Part shown: in pieces, positions 32,758 to 45,069 of the stretch
How positions within the stretch are numbered: position 1 is the first letter of the stretch
Layout of the letters: the number at the start of each line of letters is the position of its first letter
NCBI GenBank assembly: GCA_921293015.1
Contig: OV121094.1
Location: 2,036,764-2,100,763, forward strand
Length of the DNA: 64,000 nucleotides
Direction of reading: 5' to 3'
Source of the DNA: Phorcus lineatus
Lineage: Eukaryota; Mollusca; Gastropoda; Trochida; Trochidae
The notes under the pieces: model-generated
Database searches by the model: none
What the model was told of the DNA's origin: nothing
The model's input: the letters and a program-made list of their open reading frames with translations, nothing else
Position numbers and translations under genes: made by a program

Positions 32758-33480
32758 ACATCCTGGTCTGTTTAATAATAATAATAAGTCTTACTACACC
32801 TCTCTATTGTCTCATCTATATGTGTCATTTAATTCACACTATCGGCGCAGATGGTTGGTTGATTGGCTTTACACTCAAAACTTATAAAACTCAGGATAAG
32901 GAACTCAGTCCGCAGTATAGGACATCTCCATTCGTACTGTCCTCTATCATTCAGGGTAAGATGACTTACTCTTCATAATCTTTCCCAATAAAAGGTTCTA
33001 TGGCAACAATTCCCTTCAGGTTTAAAAAAAGCATGAAGGGAATGTTTTGCTCCATTGATGTTATGATACTATCATTGAAATGATCGTGCTTATTAATATT
33101 AAAGATCTTGTAACAAACACTTCCCGAGAAAATGTCTCGAAGGAATGTGGGTATTTTTATTCTCTAAAGTTTGGCTTAAAGGCTTCTATTGTTTGCAATA
33201 ATATATAAATATTATTAAACTTAATTTTGATGCCCGCTCGCAAGGTGACTTGAAATGTTTTATTATCATATTTTCAATATGTATAAATCGTCACTTTATC
33301 TGAATTGCTAAAAAAAACAGTTGCTCTTTTTTCTTTTCAATTTTAGAAGCAGAAATCCAGAAGAGGTTTACTTGTGACATACTCGGCAGTTCCCTGGCAT
33401 GCACTACTCATTGCTACCTGCTGAGGAAGGGCGGCGGTTACTGCAACTGCCAAAACATCTGCGTTTGCAACAATGGCTAG
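32758..33480 (+). pseudogene. Defensin B: copy without its signal-peptide exon
   Basis: The promoter is present, with ACATCCTGGTCTGT (32758), an ATTGG box (32862) and TATAAAA (32883-32889), followed by 5'UTR exon 1 ending at 32955 with GTAAGA. Exon 2 is gutted: compared with copy E about 50 bp are missing, removing the CAG acceptor, the ATG and most of the signal peptide; only GATGCCCGCTCGCAAG before the GTGACT donor (exon end 33244) remains. Exon 3 (33347-33480) is full length and open, with AEIQKR, FTCDILGSSLACTTHC, RKGGGYCNCQNICVC and NNG. The second CNC replaces CNS, giving seven cysteines. No 3'UTR exon was found downstream. A secreted product is not expected. It is closest to copy E. 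Confidence 0.85.
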
Positions 33481-34104
33481 TACAAGGTTATTGTAAAATG
33501 TCACAAGTCATATCAGTATATTCAGGCCACCCTAGAAACCGACAAAAAGGTCTTGATGTACAGGAGGCCATCAGGTCAAAATAATTTCTACGAGAGTATA
33601 TTTATTGTATTATTGTATAAATAGAGTTTATTGACCGAGGAACTACGACATTTACGAAACGAGAGTGAAGTTTTTTTATTACCCAAGGTTATGAACAAGT
33701 TAGCACAAATTTTGTAAAAGACATGTGCCACGCTTCCGAGTTTAATAATTTCTTTATTAACGATTCTATTCCGTCTAAATCGCATCGAAATATGAACACA
33801 ATGCCTGTTTCCCTTGTGACGAACGGCCACAGTGACGTCACAAACAATGGTTTTAAGACGTGACAGACGGTGACGGTAACTCGCGCTGAAACAATGGTTG
33901 CTCGGAAGTAGTGATGTGTGTACATGTGCTCATATTGAAATTATGATTAACCCTATGTCCTTCAGAAAAAAAACCCACTTCTTGTGAACAAATAAACGTT
34001 GCAATGGCATTTTTTCGGAGCAGAGAGTTAGTTACGTTTGAAGCAAAAATATACATAAAAAGTCATATACACTTGATAAATCGGTTTTGAAAGAACTTCA
34101 GTTC

Positions 34105-34316
34105 ATCACGTATAAAATATTTGAGAAAAGATAAGGGATTTGAAAAAAGATAAAGGATATGAAAAAAGATAAAGGATTTGAGAAAAGATAAACTATTTAA
34201 GAAAAGATAAAGCATTTTAGAAAACGATAAAGGATTTGAGAAAAGATAAGGATATGAGAAAAGATAAAGGATACGAGAAAAGATAAAGGATTTTAGAAAA
34301 GATAAAGGATTTGAGT
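34105..34316. repeat. ~20-bp minisatellite, about ten units
   Basis: Units of the type GAGAAAAGATAAAGGATTT repeat with small variations (GGATAT, GGATACGA, CTATTTAA). Confidence 0.9.
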
Positions 34317-35158
34317 TGAAGAGTCATATTTGATTGATTTTAATAATGTATATAATCTTAGCTTTTTGTCGCAGTAATGTACCATGGTATGTCAAATGTT
34401 CAAGCCATGTTTATTTCATTTGATTATCATATTACAACACTTGATGTTTATTCTTAATATAAATGAAAATGCATTTTGTATAAAAACGTAAATGATAAAG
34501 CTATGTGTATTTCATTTGATCGTTAATGTATAACAACTCAAGTGTTTACTAAATATAAATAAAAAATCCTTTGTAGAAAAACTTGATAACAAAACTGATT
34601 TTCCCAACTCTACTGGATCAATCACAATAAGTATTGAAAGCTATGCCTGCTTGACAGTTTAAAGTGAATTAGTATTAAACTTTTAAGCTTCAAGGCGCAG
34701 CAGTTTGTGGAAGCTAAGAACTCACGAAAATAATACGAATATTACGTTAAAGAACATGAACTTTGTTATTGGAGTCAAATTTATCAAACTTTATTAACAA
34801 TGTTAATTTATCAAGAAACATCGGTTGATACTAAAAATCAAAATCTTAGAGCTTAGAAGGTTCAGTTTAGAGACAATAAGCAGGTTTAAATTGTAATTTG
34901 TGATCGAAAACCGGACAGTGGCGCGCGCGGATGACTCAAACGTAATTTTAGAATGTTTTCTACTGTAGGCACAAAGACAAATATTTAATGGTAGTGTTAA
35001 GTATGCATTTTAACTGATAATCGTGTAAAGTTGACGCAGATTTTCCACTTATTAACATCTATATGACTGTTGTTGCACTATCACTCATAAAATATCATTA
35101 TCTTGGTACTTTAGAGATAAAAATTGGAGGGTAGTTGAATATAACTCAGGACATATGG
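34317..35158. other. AT-rich intergenic DNA
   Basis: No supported feature. Confidence 0.5.
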
Positions 35159-35165
35159 TATTTTT

Positions 35166-36525
35166 AGCTCATCAGGTCTGAAAGACCCGATGGGTTTATG
35201 GCATGGCAAGGCGTCCGGCGTCCGTCCGTCCGTCCGTCCGTCCATCCATCCGTCCGTCCATCCGTAAACTTTTCACTTTTTCGACTTCTTCTCCAGAACC
35301 AATGACTCTAGAGAGCTGAAATTTTATGTGCATACTCCTTGGCAAATGGGGATTCTAAATTGTAGATTTCGTGACCCCATGACCCCAAATGGGGTCACAA
35401 GGGTCAAAACCTTAAAAATCTATTTTAATCTTCTTCTCCAGTTCCAAAAGGTCCAGAGAGCTGAAAAGTTGTGTGTAGACTCCTTGGGCACTGGAGATTC
35501 TAAATTGTAGATTTTGTGACCCCATGACCCCAAATTAGGTCAGAGGGGTCAAAACATGAAAAACCTATTTTCATCTTCTTCTCCAGTTCCAAAAGGTCCA
35601 GAGAGCTGAATAGTTGTGTGTAGACTCCTTGGCCAAAGGGGATTCTAAATTGTAGGTTTGGTGACCCCATGACCCCAAATGGGGTCACAGGGGTCAAAAC
35701 CTGAAAAACCTAATTTCATCTTTTTCCCTAGTTCCAAAAGGTCTAGAGAGCTGAAAAGGTGTGTGTAGACTCCTTGGCCAACGTTCATTCTCAATTATAG
35801 GTTTGGTGACCACTTGACCCCAAATGGGGTCACAGGGGTCAAAACCTGAAAAACCTAATTTCATCTTCTTCTCCAGTTCCAAAAGGTCTAAAGAGCTGAA
35901 AAGGTGTGTGTATACTCCTTGGACACTGGGGATTCTAAATTATGGGTTTTGTGACCACTTGACCCCAAATGGGGTCACAGGGGTCAAAACCTAAAAAACC
36001 TAATTTCATCTTTTTCCCTAGTTCCAAAAGGTCTTGATGGCTTAATAGTTGTGTGTAGACTCCTTGGACAATGGGGATTCTAAATTGTAGGTTTGGTGAC
36101 CCCATGATTTCAAATGGGGTCACAGGGGTCAAAACCTAAAAAACATAATTTCATCTTTTTCCCTAGTTCCAAATGGTCTAGAGAGCTGAAAAATTGTGTG
36201 TAGACTCCTTGGACACTGGGGATCCTGAATTGTAGGTTTGGTGACCGCTTGACCCCAAATGGGGTTACAGGGGTCAAAACCTTAAAATCCTACTTTCATC
36301 TTCTTCTCCATGCCGGCCAGTTCCAAAAGGTCTTGATAGCTTAATAGTTGTGTGTAGACTCCTTGGACAATGGGGATTCTGAATTGTAGGTTTGGTGACC
36401 CCTTGACCCCAAATGGGCAATGGGCATTTTTAATTTGATTGTGAATACACTGCCCATGACCCCATGGTCTAAACCCAAACACCTATTTCTATCAAAAGTC
36501 TGATGAGCTACAGAGCCCATGGCTC
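35166..36525. mobile_element. Repeat-filled element with 145-bp internal tandem units
   Basis: The edges are flanked by the direct repeat TATTTTT (35159-35165 and 36526-36532). AGCTCATCAG at the left matches an inverted CTGATGAGCT near the right end. After a (TCCG)n stretch (35215-35265) come eight units whose GACCCC block begins at 35381, 35526, 35671, 35816, 35961, 36106, 36251 and 36405. The spacing is exactly 145 bp until a 9-bp insertion in the last unit. Each unit carries the palindrome TGACCCCAAATGGGGTCA or a decayed form. The period is not a multiple of three, so the ORFs across it are not real proteins. Confidence 0.8.
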
Positions 36526-36780
36526 TATTTTTCATCTTATCTTAGCCACATGAAAAATCATAAAAAATACTCTGTGTCACTTTAACGAGACACTCGGTGG
36601 ACACATTTGTCAAACGCCATCAAAGGTAATCTTGGTAACATAATCTCGAAGTACTGACCGCTCCTAAATGACTTGTGCACGTCAACGAGTCGAATGAGTT
36701 TCAAGCAAACTTATCTCAAGCAAATAGCAGGGCAGATTGGAATTTATAGCTTTTTGAAAACTAGAATCGTTGTAAATGGG

Positions 36781-37102
36781 TGAGGTGAGGTGAGGTGAGT
36801 TGGTGTTTAACGCCGCTTTCAAGATTATTTCACTTATATCGCGGCTGCTAGTATTATTGCAGGGAGAAAGCCCGCAACACTATTGTGGCTATACATTGTG
36901 GTGAAACCTGCGAGCATCGGCTGGAACTAGCGAACCATGGGTGGTACTGCGCTGAATTTCAGTGTAGCATTGCACCCAAACCTGACTGCGTGTAGAACAG
37001 TTCTCTACTGCAGACAAAGTTGCCGAGCCCCTGGCGGGATTCGAACCACGGACCTCCTGATCCGAAGCCGAACGCGCTAACCACTGCGCTATCCCGCCCC
37101 CC
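36781..37102 (-). mobile_element. tRNA-derived SINE
   Basis: The minus strand begins with a tRNA-like head: A box TAGCGCAGTGGTTAGCGC and B box GGTTCGAATCC, with GGCGGGA..TCCCGCC ends. The body runs to a (GGTGA)n-type tail (GAGGTGAGGTGAGG on plus). Perfect 11-bp target duplications TTGTAAATGGG flank it (36770-36780 and 37103-37113). Confidence 0.9.
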
Positions 37103-37113
37103 TTGTAAATGGG

Positions 37114-39085
37114 ACGTCTGTTGATATATAATCTATTTTCAAGACTATCGTATAATAAAAGCACTTTGGAATATCAGCACAGATACAAAATGGCAAAGAT
37201 TAGTAGATGGACCACTTGTTGATCTTACACGTTAGTAGATTCGAGATAATACATATTATTACAGATATTAAAATTGTTTGCAATCCCATTAGATAATTTC
37301 TATCTTTAAGTAAGTCTACTTTATAATGTCCACATATACTATCAAATTGCGATGTTTGAAATAACAAAATTATATATTCAAAACGTTTAGCTTATACAGT
37401 AGATTAGAATGCAATTACCACAATTTGGGGGTAATGGCATTATATTTGTTTTTAAGCCAACTTATTATCTAATTATTTATTGTATGTGCAGGTAAAATAT
37501 ACTTTATAAATTTTCACTATTCATGTTTGCAGAAGTCTTGACTTGAGAACAAGTATATTTGTTGTGAATATATTTATATATTTTATTTGTTATTTATGGA
37601 CCAGATTCTGTCTTTTAGGCACTCAGTTTAACCAATATATTCACCGTAACATCCTTGACATATAATGACACATATGACGTATTTGGCCACACAATCAATA
37701 TTGGAGCGGACATAAAAGTCCGCGTCTATAAACAAATAAATGTCCTGAGACATGTTGTATACCACCCAATGCCCACTTGGATACCTTTGCAAAAGACAAA
37801 GACATTAAATTTTAAATATTCTCGTTCTATAAAATGGATACAAATGATAGACACATTCGTCAATTGAACGAAGACCTTTTCATTAAAATGTTGAAACCTT
37901 AACTCCATGCTTAAGAATAATAACATTTCTTTTCTCCATCATTTCCTTAAATTTGTCCATCCTATGGCTAGCTATTGATTTTGACATAAAAAAAACCCTC
38001 ATTGTTATGTCACCATTACCATTACCATTGTTTATATAACGTCATAAATGGTATTGTAAGACCCCCTGAAGATATCAATGAAACATGTTGAAGTAATGTT
38101 GGCTATGTTTCATTTTCAATCTCTGCATATATTTTACTGAAAACTTGTGAACCATTTAAAAAAAATTGTCTGAGTGTGTATATATAATGGATTCCGAAAA
38201 CAATCATTTTCATTTTTTGCTCAACAGTTTTAATTATATAATCATAAGTCATGTTTTTTTCCATTCACTAAGTCAATGTGATGGTGCTGATTTTTTTGTC
38301 GGAGATTGGAACTGGAATATTTTTATGGAAATATATAGAAAAGATGACCCCTTCAGTCAATTTCATCATGTCCAAATTCTAGTTATTGCATGAAAGATAA
38401 GACGATTCCAAAATAAATTTACTAAGAATGGTTATTTTACCCATTGACAATAGTTGATTTATTGTCAGTTTTGCCGAAGCTATTTTATTGACGTCCAAAC
38501 AAAACCCGAATTACATGATATTTGCACCGCGATACAGTGAACAAACATTTTGTATGCGACCACGCGATACAGTGATTCCCATCTCCCGTTTTGGACATGA
38601 TGCATTTAACATTTATGGAATCCTAGCTTTATCGATAACTACTAAATTTAGAAGTTATGGTTAAACTTTTTTTTCAAGGTTACCTTGAACAGTTTGATAG
38701 TTTCATATGAATTAACTGTAAAGCTATCTTGCAGGCACATTTTAAGCTTATGCATGGCGACAAAAGAATCAAAGAATGATTATTCGTCTGTTGTCTGTGA
38801 TGTTGTATATCTACTACACCGTAAAAACTACAGTTCCAGTTCCAGAAAGAATTGCTGCTCATCAAGACTTTCTAAAATATGGGAACGAGGGTCATTATAG
38901 CATCAAACTATTGGAAAATGACAATACTATTCTTGAAGATTGAACCAATATTAATCAATGAATTGAAACAAAACTATAGTAGGAACAATTCACTTCGTGT
39001 GCTATGACGATGTTCAAAGATTAGTATATCAAACATCTAGATGGAAAACTCATTATTGAAAGAAAAAGGAACACTAATGTTTTGA
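37114..39085. other. AT-rich intergenic DNA and defensin C 3' flank
   Basis: No gene is supported. A block near 38560-38640 (CCATCTCCCGTTTTGGACAT then GATGCATTTAACATTTATGG) resembles the 3' flanks of defensins A and D. Confidence 0.5.
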
Positions 39086-39138
39086 ATGCTTTATTTATCA
39101 ATATAATCATTGGATTTCGGATGCCTGTGTCTTGTCAC
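39085..39138 (-). terminator. Defensin C 3'UTR exon with AATAAA
   Basis: The acceptor TTTCAG and exon start GTGACAAGACACAGGCATCC match the exons at 22622, 51812 and 62060. AATAAA is at 39090-39095. The ATACCCGGGTAT palindrome of the other copies is lost. Confidence 0.65.
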
Positions 39139-39569
39139 CTGAAATATACAAATGATCAAAATGTTGTGATTCATTTCGTGGATTTAAAAATCGAATAAAA
39201 CACAGCTTGATCATTTTACATATTGCATGTTGCTACTAAAAGCTTATTCAATTTACATATTTTCATGCATTCCAAATACATATACCTCCAATTTGGATCT
39301 AATGGAAAACCACAAACCTTTTTGGGTATATATTTGATACAATCTCTGCTGTTTAACATTGGCTAAATTATTCTTGAAACCGCGGTTTTGTGAGTAAATT
39401 TCCCTTCATGCAGAGTGTAAAAGTTAAACGTTAGAAATCATCTTTTACTCACAATGCAATTATTTTTAGTTCTGGTCGGTATGCCATAATTATTGAAGTT
39501 CAAAATACACTGTAACTTCCACGAATGTATACAAATGACGTACATGTACTATAAATCTCTACTCAATTT

Positions 39570-42166
39570 CAGTGTTTCATCCAGAGTGCGCGATTGCGGG
39601 ATTCTCGCTAATTAGTTAATCAGTCACGCACTTTTACATTCATAGTGGGGGAGAAATCGCGCAAATAAACATTATTTCACGCAATTTTCAAATGCTGTGC
39701 GGTACCTACCTATACTTTATTATAGCTATTGATTACCAACATCGCGATCGAAAAGTCTAGTTATCAAACGAACTGAAATAACTTCCTGTTTAGATTACAG
39801 ATCTTCGTAAGTTTCCGTAATATCAATCCCTAAACATCGTTTTTCCCGTAACAGCATTGTTTTAATGTTACGTTCGAGGTTCATAGATCAAATACTAAGT
39901 TCCAATTGTTCAGACATGCGCAGTTTACATTTCCGCCCAAAGTGTTTTTTTCTCGATGGAGCGTCTGCTACAAAATGTCAAAGCGACCTAAAAGAATAAC
40001 CGACTTTTTTTCACAAAAAACTCCTTAGGCCGCTCCTGAAAATAATAATACAAATGAAAATTCAAAAGAAACCGAGGTAGAGGTGACTGAAAACGAAAAA
40101 GAAAATTCTTCTTTGACGGCAACTGAAGACCATGCGTTGGAATCGGCGCCAAAAAAACCCAAGTACGATCCTAAATTTCAAAGTTCTTGGAAGAAAGACT
40201 ATCCTTGGTTACAATTAAATGAAGATGGGAATATGGTGTGTGAAACTTGTATTTCTACCGCTAAAGACAATCCTTTCACCCACGGATGTTCGAATTTCCG
40301 AACTTCAACTTTGGAACGGCATATAGTGACACGAGACCACGTGCAAGCTTTGAAAGACAAAGTTTCGCAAAGTAATTTTGAAAAAGCAAGAACGTTTGTT
40401 CATCACAAATATTGTGAACAAGAACAAGCAATTATTTGTGCAATGAGAACTGCATATTTCATTGCCTATGAAAACATTTCATTAGATCTTTACAAGGACA
40501 TGTTTTTATTTCAACAGGAAAATGGGCTTGATTTATCAAAGCTGGATGTTGGTGACAATGCTACATATACATCTTCAACAACTTGCTCAGAATTCATAGA
40601 TATTTTTACTGAGGTTATTGAGAAAAACATGCAGGAGAAAATAAATGAAAGTGACTTTGTATCAGTCATGATTGACAAAAGTACAGATGTATCAGTGCAG
40701 AAGAAAGTAGTGATCTATCTGACAATTGTGGATGATAACTTAACACCAAAAACATTGTTTCTAGGAAATATCAAGTTATCAGGGGTCAGTGTTACCGCAG
40801 CTGTGTAATTTGATTCACTTGGGGAATTCCTTCAGGCGAAAGGTATTCCATGGCAGAAAGTTATTGGTTTTGGGTCAGATGGGGCTTCCATTATATGTGT
40901 ATGGCCCACAGGTTAAATCTATGCACAAGCAAAGCTGCTGACAGGGTTCCCTACTTGAAGGATACTTTTCAAAAGGTACTTACAGACTTATATTATTATT
41001 TTTCCAAATCAACCTCACGCACAGAGGAGCTAAAGGAAACACAGGAAGTGATTGGCTCAAAGGAAATGAAAATGAAAGAGGTCCATGAAATTAGATGGAT
41101 GTCATTTTACAATTCTTTAAATGTTGTGTATCACTCTCTAAAACCTCTTGTTACATACTTCAAGAAGCATAAGGGAGACAGCAAGAGAGCAGAACACCTG
41201 TGTGCAAGCCTGACAGACACCTTTGTTGCAACCCTGTATCTCATGAGCGATCTCATACCCCTCTTGCTGCCCTGAATATGGTTTTCCAGAAATCAAACCT
41301 AGACATTGCAGCTGTTCAGCCAGCTATTGATGGCATATATTCTGTCATCAAACAAGCTTAAGAAAAGTTACTTTCAACAACTCTTCACAATGTCACACTG
41401 TAAAGTCAAAGATGGAAAGATGACAAACACCAAGACAGTTAAAACTGCCAAGACAGAGTTTGACTCTATCAGAAAGGAATTCCTGAAGCAGCTAGAAACT
41501 CAGATGACAAAGAGGTTTCCAAATGACAAGACTAAAGTAGCAACAGCTTTCCATGTTTTTCGACTTAGGCCTTTGTCATTTCTTTCTGACGAAGAGGTAC
41601 AGAGATATGGCGTGGATGCTATGGAGACCATTTTGCAGCATTATGGCAAGAAGAAAGGAGAGAGTGAGCCACTAGTGAACCCAGATGCAGCAAGAGTTGA
41701 ATGGACACTTGTCAAGCAGGTTGTTTTGCAACAGATGTACAGAAGAGACCAAACACATATATTGTGGCAGACAATAACAGAGAACCATGAATCTCAGTTT
41801 CCTAATTTGCTGAAAATAGCAAAACTGTCTATGTGCATATACCCTTGCAAACGGCAGACTGCCAAAGAGGATTTAGCTGTCAAAACAATGTGCATACAAA
41901 TCTCAGAAACAGACTTGATCCAATGACAGTGTACAAGCTCATGCTCATTCAACTTGAAGGAGGAAAATCAAAGGACTTTGATTTCAACAGTGCTCTGCTT
42001 CTCTTCAAACAGAAAAAGGATAGGCGGATATTTTCAAAGTGTTAATTTGTATATGCCATTTAAGCTTCTTGATTATGATTTAGTGAAGAGGTTGTAGGTA
42101 CTCCCCAACTTTCATGAATGTACGGGGGATATCCCCCACTTGTAGTAAATCCTGGATGAAACACTG
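39570..42166 (+). mobile_element. hAT-superfamily transposon in defensin C intron 3
   Basis: The TIRs are CAGTGTTTCATCCAG at 39570 and its inverted copy CTGGATGAAACACTG ending at 42166. A 5-bp direct repeat AATTT (39565-39569 and 42167-42171) flanks it, compatible with hAT groups making 5-bp duplications. The 2.6-kb length and transposase inside support the call. Confidence 0.85.
40083..42045 (+). pseudogene. hAT-like transposase with N-terminal zinc finger, inactivated
   Basis: Resembles the hAT-derived proteins with a TTF/BED-like finger. The N-terminus is acidic, then WKKDYPWLQLNEDGNMVCET with CETC..H..H positions. The RNase-H-like core starts at VMIDKSTDVSVQKKVVIYL. CMAHRLNL and VHEIRWMSFYNSL follow, then the C-terminal dimerisation-type motif TADCQRGFSCQNNVHTNLRN. 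The frame breaks near 40806, between GSDGASII and CMAHRLNL (a deletion near 40890), near 41260, near 41345 and near 41850. It sits inside the defensin gene's intron but is unrelated to it. Confidence 0.85.
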
Positions 42167-43453
42167 AATTTCCCCTGCAGTTTGTCTGCATCAATGTTTG
42201 TAAGTGTTTATATAGAAAATGTTTACCTATAAATGAAACGTATCGTATCTGTCTATGTATTAATAAAGAAATCATAAAAAAGAAATCATTCACTGTTTCG
42301 AAAGAGTGTCATTATAATGGTTAACTGATAACATTAACTTATTTTTCTAAATAATAAGTCAACCTGTCATATGGGCATGAAAAGTCAAAATGTTTTCTAT
42401 ACACCATGCTTTAGTGTTTAAGGATAATGACCTTAATCGCTGACATGATAAAACTGGTTACATGTCAGTCTGATTAAAAATTGACCGCGTTACGACGAAT
42501 AAAACCTTTGAAAAATAAACTGGGATTCGAACTGGTTCTTTATCCTCTCCAAAACGGTCTGATCTCACCCCTATTTGTTGTATGTTCTCAATCATGTCAA
42601 ACATTAACGGTGGGGTCAAAATAAATATTATTATAATTATAATTATGACTATTATTAATCTTTACATAATTGTATGCTGGTTTGACTTGTGATGTAAGTA
42701 CATTTACACTGACCTTGTATTAGCCATTGATGCACACACAGATGTTTTGGCTGTTGCAGTAACCGCCTCCCTTCCTCAGAAGGGAGCAGTGAAGAGAACA
42801 CGCCACGGAACTGCCAAGAATGTCACAAGTAAATCTCTTACGGATTTCCACTTCTGAAATTGAAAAATGCAGTTCTAGTAATGAATTTTTAACAAAATCA
42901 AAGCCTATGGGTTATATTCGAAAAACGAAAAATTTATTTTAATATTATCATGTAGATATACTAAAAACACAAATCACAAACATAGTCTAACGTGTCAGTA
43001 ACGATAACAATCTTATAAACAGGACAGATGTCTTTTCTTAGGTTATATATGTCTTTTGCATTTTCGGATTACCTGTGTTTCTTTAGGTTTATTATTGACA
43101 ATTTGTTAAACTCACATATTCAAAGAGATACCATTGAATACATTTTAACAAAGCAACAAACAGTGCCTTGTAATGAGTGTTCAACTTGTTGTAATGACCT
43201 CGCCCTGCACTGCCATGAAAACTTGGCCTATACAGGAGAACTGGGGGCAATACCAGAAAAAGTTGGCCAGTGGGATACTTAGCACGCGCAGACTTGCCAT
43301 GCTATCGCTTCAAAACTTTCATCAGTTATATCAGTTCAACAATCTATTAATAAGTTTGATTTTGATGAAAATGAAATCTTAACGATGGTTCAAGTAAGTT
43401 ACATAGAGGTTTTATGAAATATCATAAATTAAGTATTTCCCTATAACATTATA

Positions 43454-44938
43454 TACTCACTCAAAAAAGAAACGCACGGGGGTAAAATTGGATACAACAT
43501 TGCTTTATTTTGACGTATCATAAGTTACTCGTGGTAAATAGCACTCAAAGCAAACTTTGCAAGGCAATAGTCATTTGTTATCTGCAATAGATAATTGTGT
43601 TGTAGTGTCACGGTGACGTCAACCTTGACGTGACGAAATCTCTAACGTCAGTACCTATTATGACCTCCGTTTGCTTGGAGCACTACTTGGCACCTCCTTG
43701 GCATGGATCGAATATGTCTTTGAATCTGAGTCGGGGGTATTCTAGCCCATTCACCCTGCAAAGCGTGTTGTAGTTGTAGAAGAGTTTGAGGTTGTGGATG
43801 ACGCTGTTGAAGCCGTTTATCTAGAATATCCTACAGGTGTTCAATAGGGTTTAAATCGGGCGATTTAGAGGGCCAGGGAAGTACAGTAATGTTCTGGTTT
43901 GCGAAGATGTTCAATGTGATGCGTACTAGCAATGTCCTGTTGAAACACATGCCTCCGTGCGTCATAAACTGGACGTAGGTGACGATGCAAAATTTCATCT
44001 CTGTAACGAATTGCAGTTAAGTTCCCCTGAACATGAACTAGGTCAGTTTTTTGCTGGTGAGAAATCGCTTCCCACATCATTACACTTCCTCCACCGAATC
44101 TGTCAATTTGTGCAACAAGCTTAAGGTTACGGGCGTAACGTTCATTTCGGCGCCATTACACTCGAGTTCTACCATCGTCACGATGTAGCATGAAACGGGA
44201 CTCGTCACTGAACCATACCCTTTGCCAGTGTCTTAAATTCCATTGTTGGACATTTCTACGCCAAGGTACACATGATTGGCGATGGTGACGTAGTATAGTA
44301 GTACGCATCCAACGTAAGGTCGTCTTGCATGTAATCCAGCTTCTTTTAGAGGATTTCTAACTGTTTGTGCTGAAATATTTCGAAGTCCTGGGACATGTCT
44401 AGAGATTTCAGTCGATCTTGTACTGGAGTTGTAACCCTTGGCCCACCACTTCTTCGGCGGTCCTGGGTGCATCCAAGTTGTTGATAGCGAGTTTTAAGGC
44501 GAGAAATAGTAATGTGATGGACATTGAATGTCGTGCAACAGAAGTAACAGATTCTCCAGTCTGCAAACGTCCTATTGCAATATTTCGATCTTCCGTTCTC
44601 AGTCTTTGCATTTTAAAGGTCGACGTGTACGCGAAATAATGCGAATGAAAATACCACACTGGAATTTTTTAATAAACCTTAACTCAGAGCACAAGTTCAA
44701 CAAGTTTCCCGCGCATCACTCATTCGCACGCTTCTCCAATCATGCATTTCGGAAGAAACCTGTAAAGGTTAATATTTTTTTAATAAAGAGTTACGTTTTG
44801 GCGATGGAATAATAGTTTAAACTTATATATATTAAGTATATTAAGTACATGATATCTTGAATTTGTTAAACGTTCGTTAGAAAAAGTACCAAAAACAACT
44901 TTAAAAATTTCCGTGCGTTTCTTTTTTGAGAGAGTGTA
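43454..44938 (-). mobile_element. Tc1-like DNA transposon B in defensin C intron 2
   Basis: The left end is TACTCACTCAAAAAAGAAAC and the right end inverted is TACACTCTCTCAAAAAAGAA, both continuing ACGCACGG. TA dinucleotides flank it. The CAAAAAAGAAACGCA core is shared with element A. Confidence 0.88.
43680..44613 (-). pseudogene. Tc1-like transposase, multiply frameshifted
   Basis: Fragments in order are MQRLRTEDRNIAIGRLQTGE (44613), STEISRHVPGLRNISAQTVR (about 44400), LKEAGLHARRPYV, MMWEAISHQQKTDLVHVQGN (44080) and HVFQQDIASTHH, where the second catalytic aspartate is present. Several frames are needed. The protein is related to the transposase at 5.4-6.4 kb but more decayed. Confidence 0.85.
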
Positions 44939-45069
44939 TAATCCTCTAAGTTTCATGATATTGAATCTGATACTGAAAAACGGTTTTTGTTAGAATGAAA
45001 TTAAGTTCCTATTTTGAGAATGCCATTTGAATGTCCTAACAATTACCGGGAATTAAAAAGTGCATCAAT

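Noticed and set aside
33399-33584. Plus-strand ORF of 61 codons over defensin B exon 3
   Set aside because: It is a shifted frame of exon 3 that destroys the cysteine pattern.
36505-36525. Hammerhead ribozyme core (CTGATGAG)
   Set aside because: The second core segment GAAA and a third stem are not present nearby; the motif belongs to the inverted end of the 145-bp-unit element. The CTGATGAG at 27967 is LINE coding sequence.
35500-36535. Several minus-strand ORFs with repeated MTPVTPFG-like protein
   Set aside because: They come from the 145-bp tandem repeat, whose period is not a multiple of three.
37030-37102. Functional tRNA gene
   Set aside because: A and B boxes are present, but the anticodon stem is mismatched, a SINE body follows and target-site duplications flank it.
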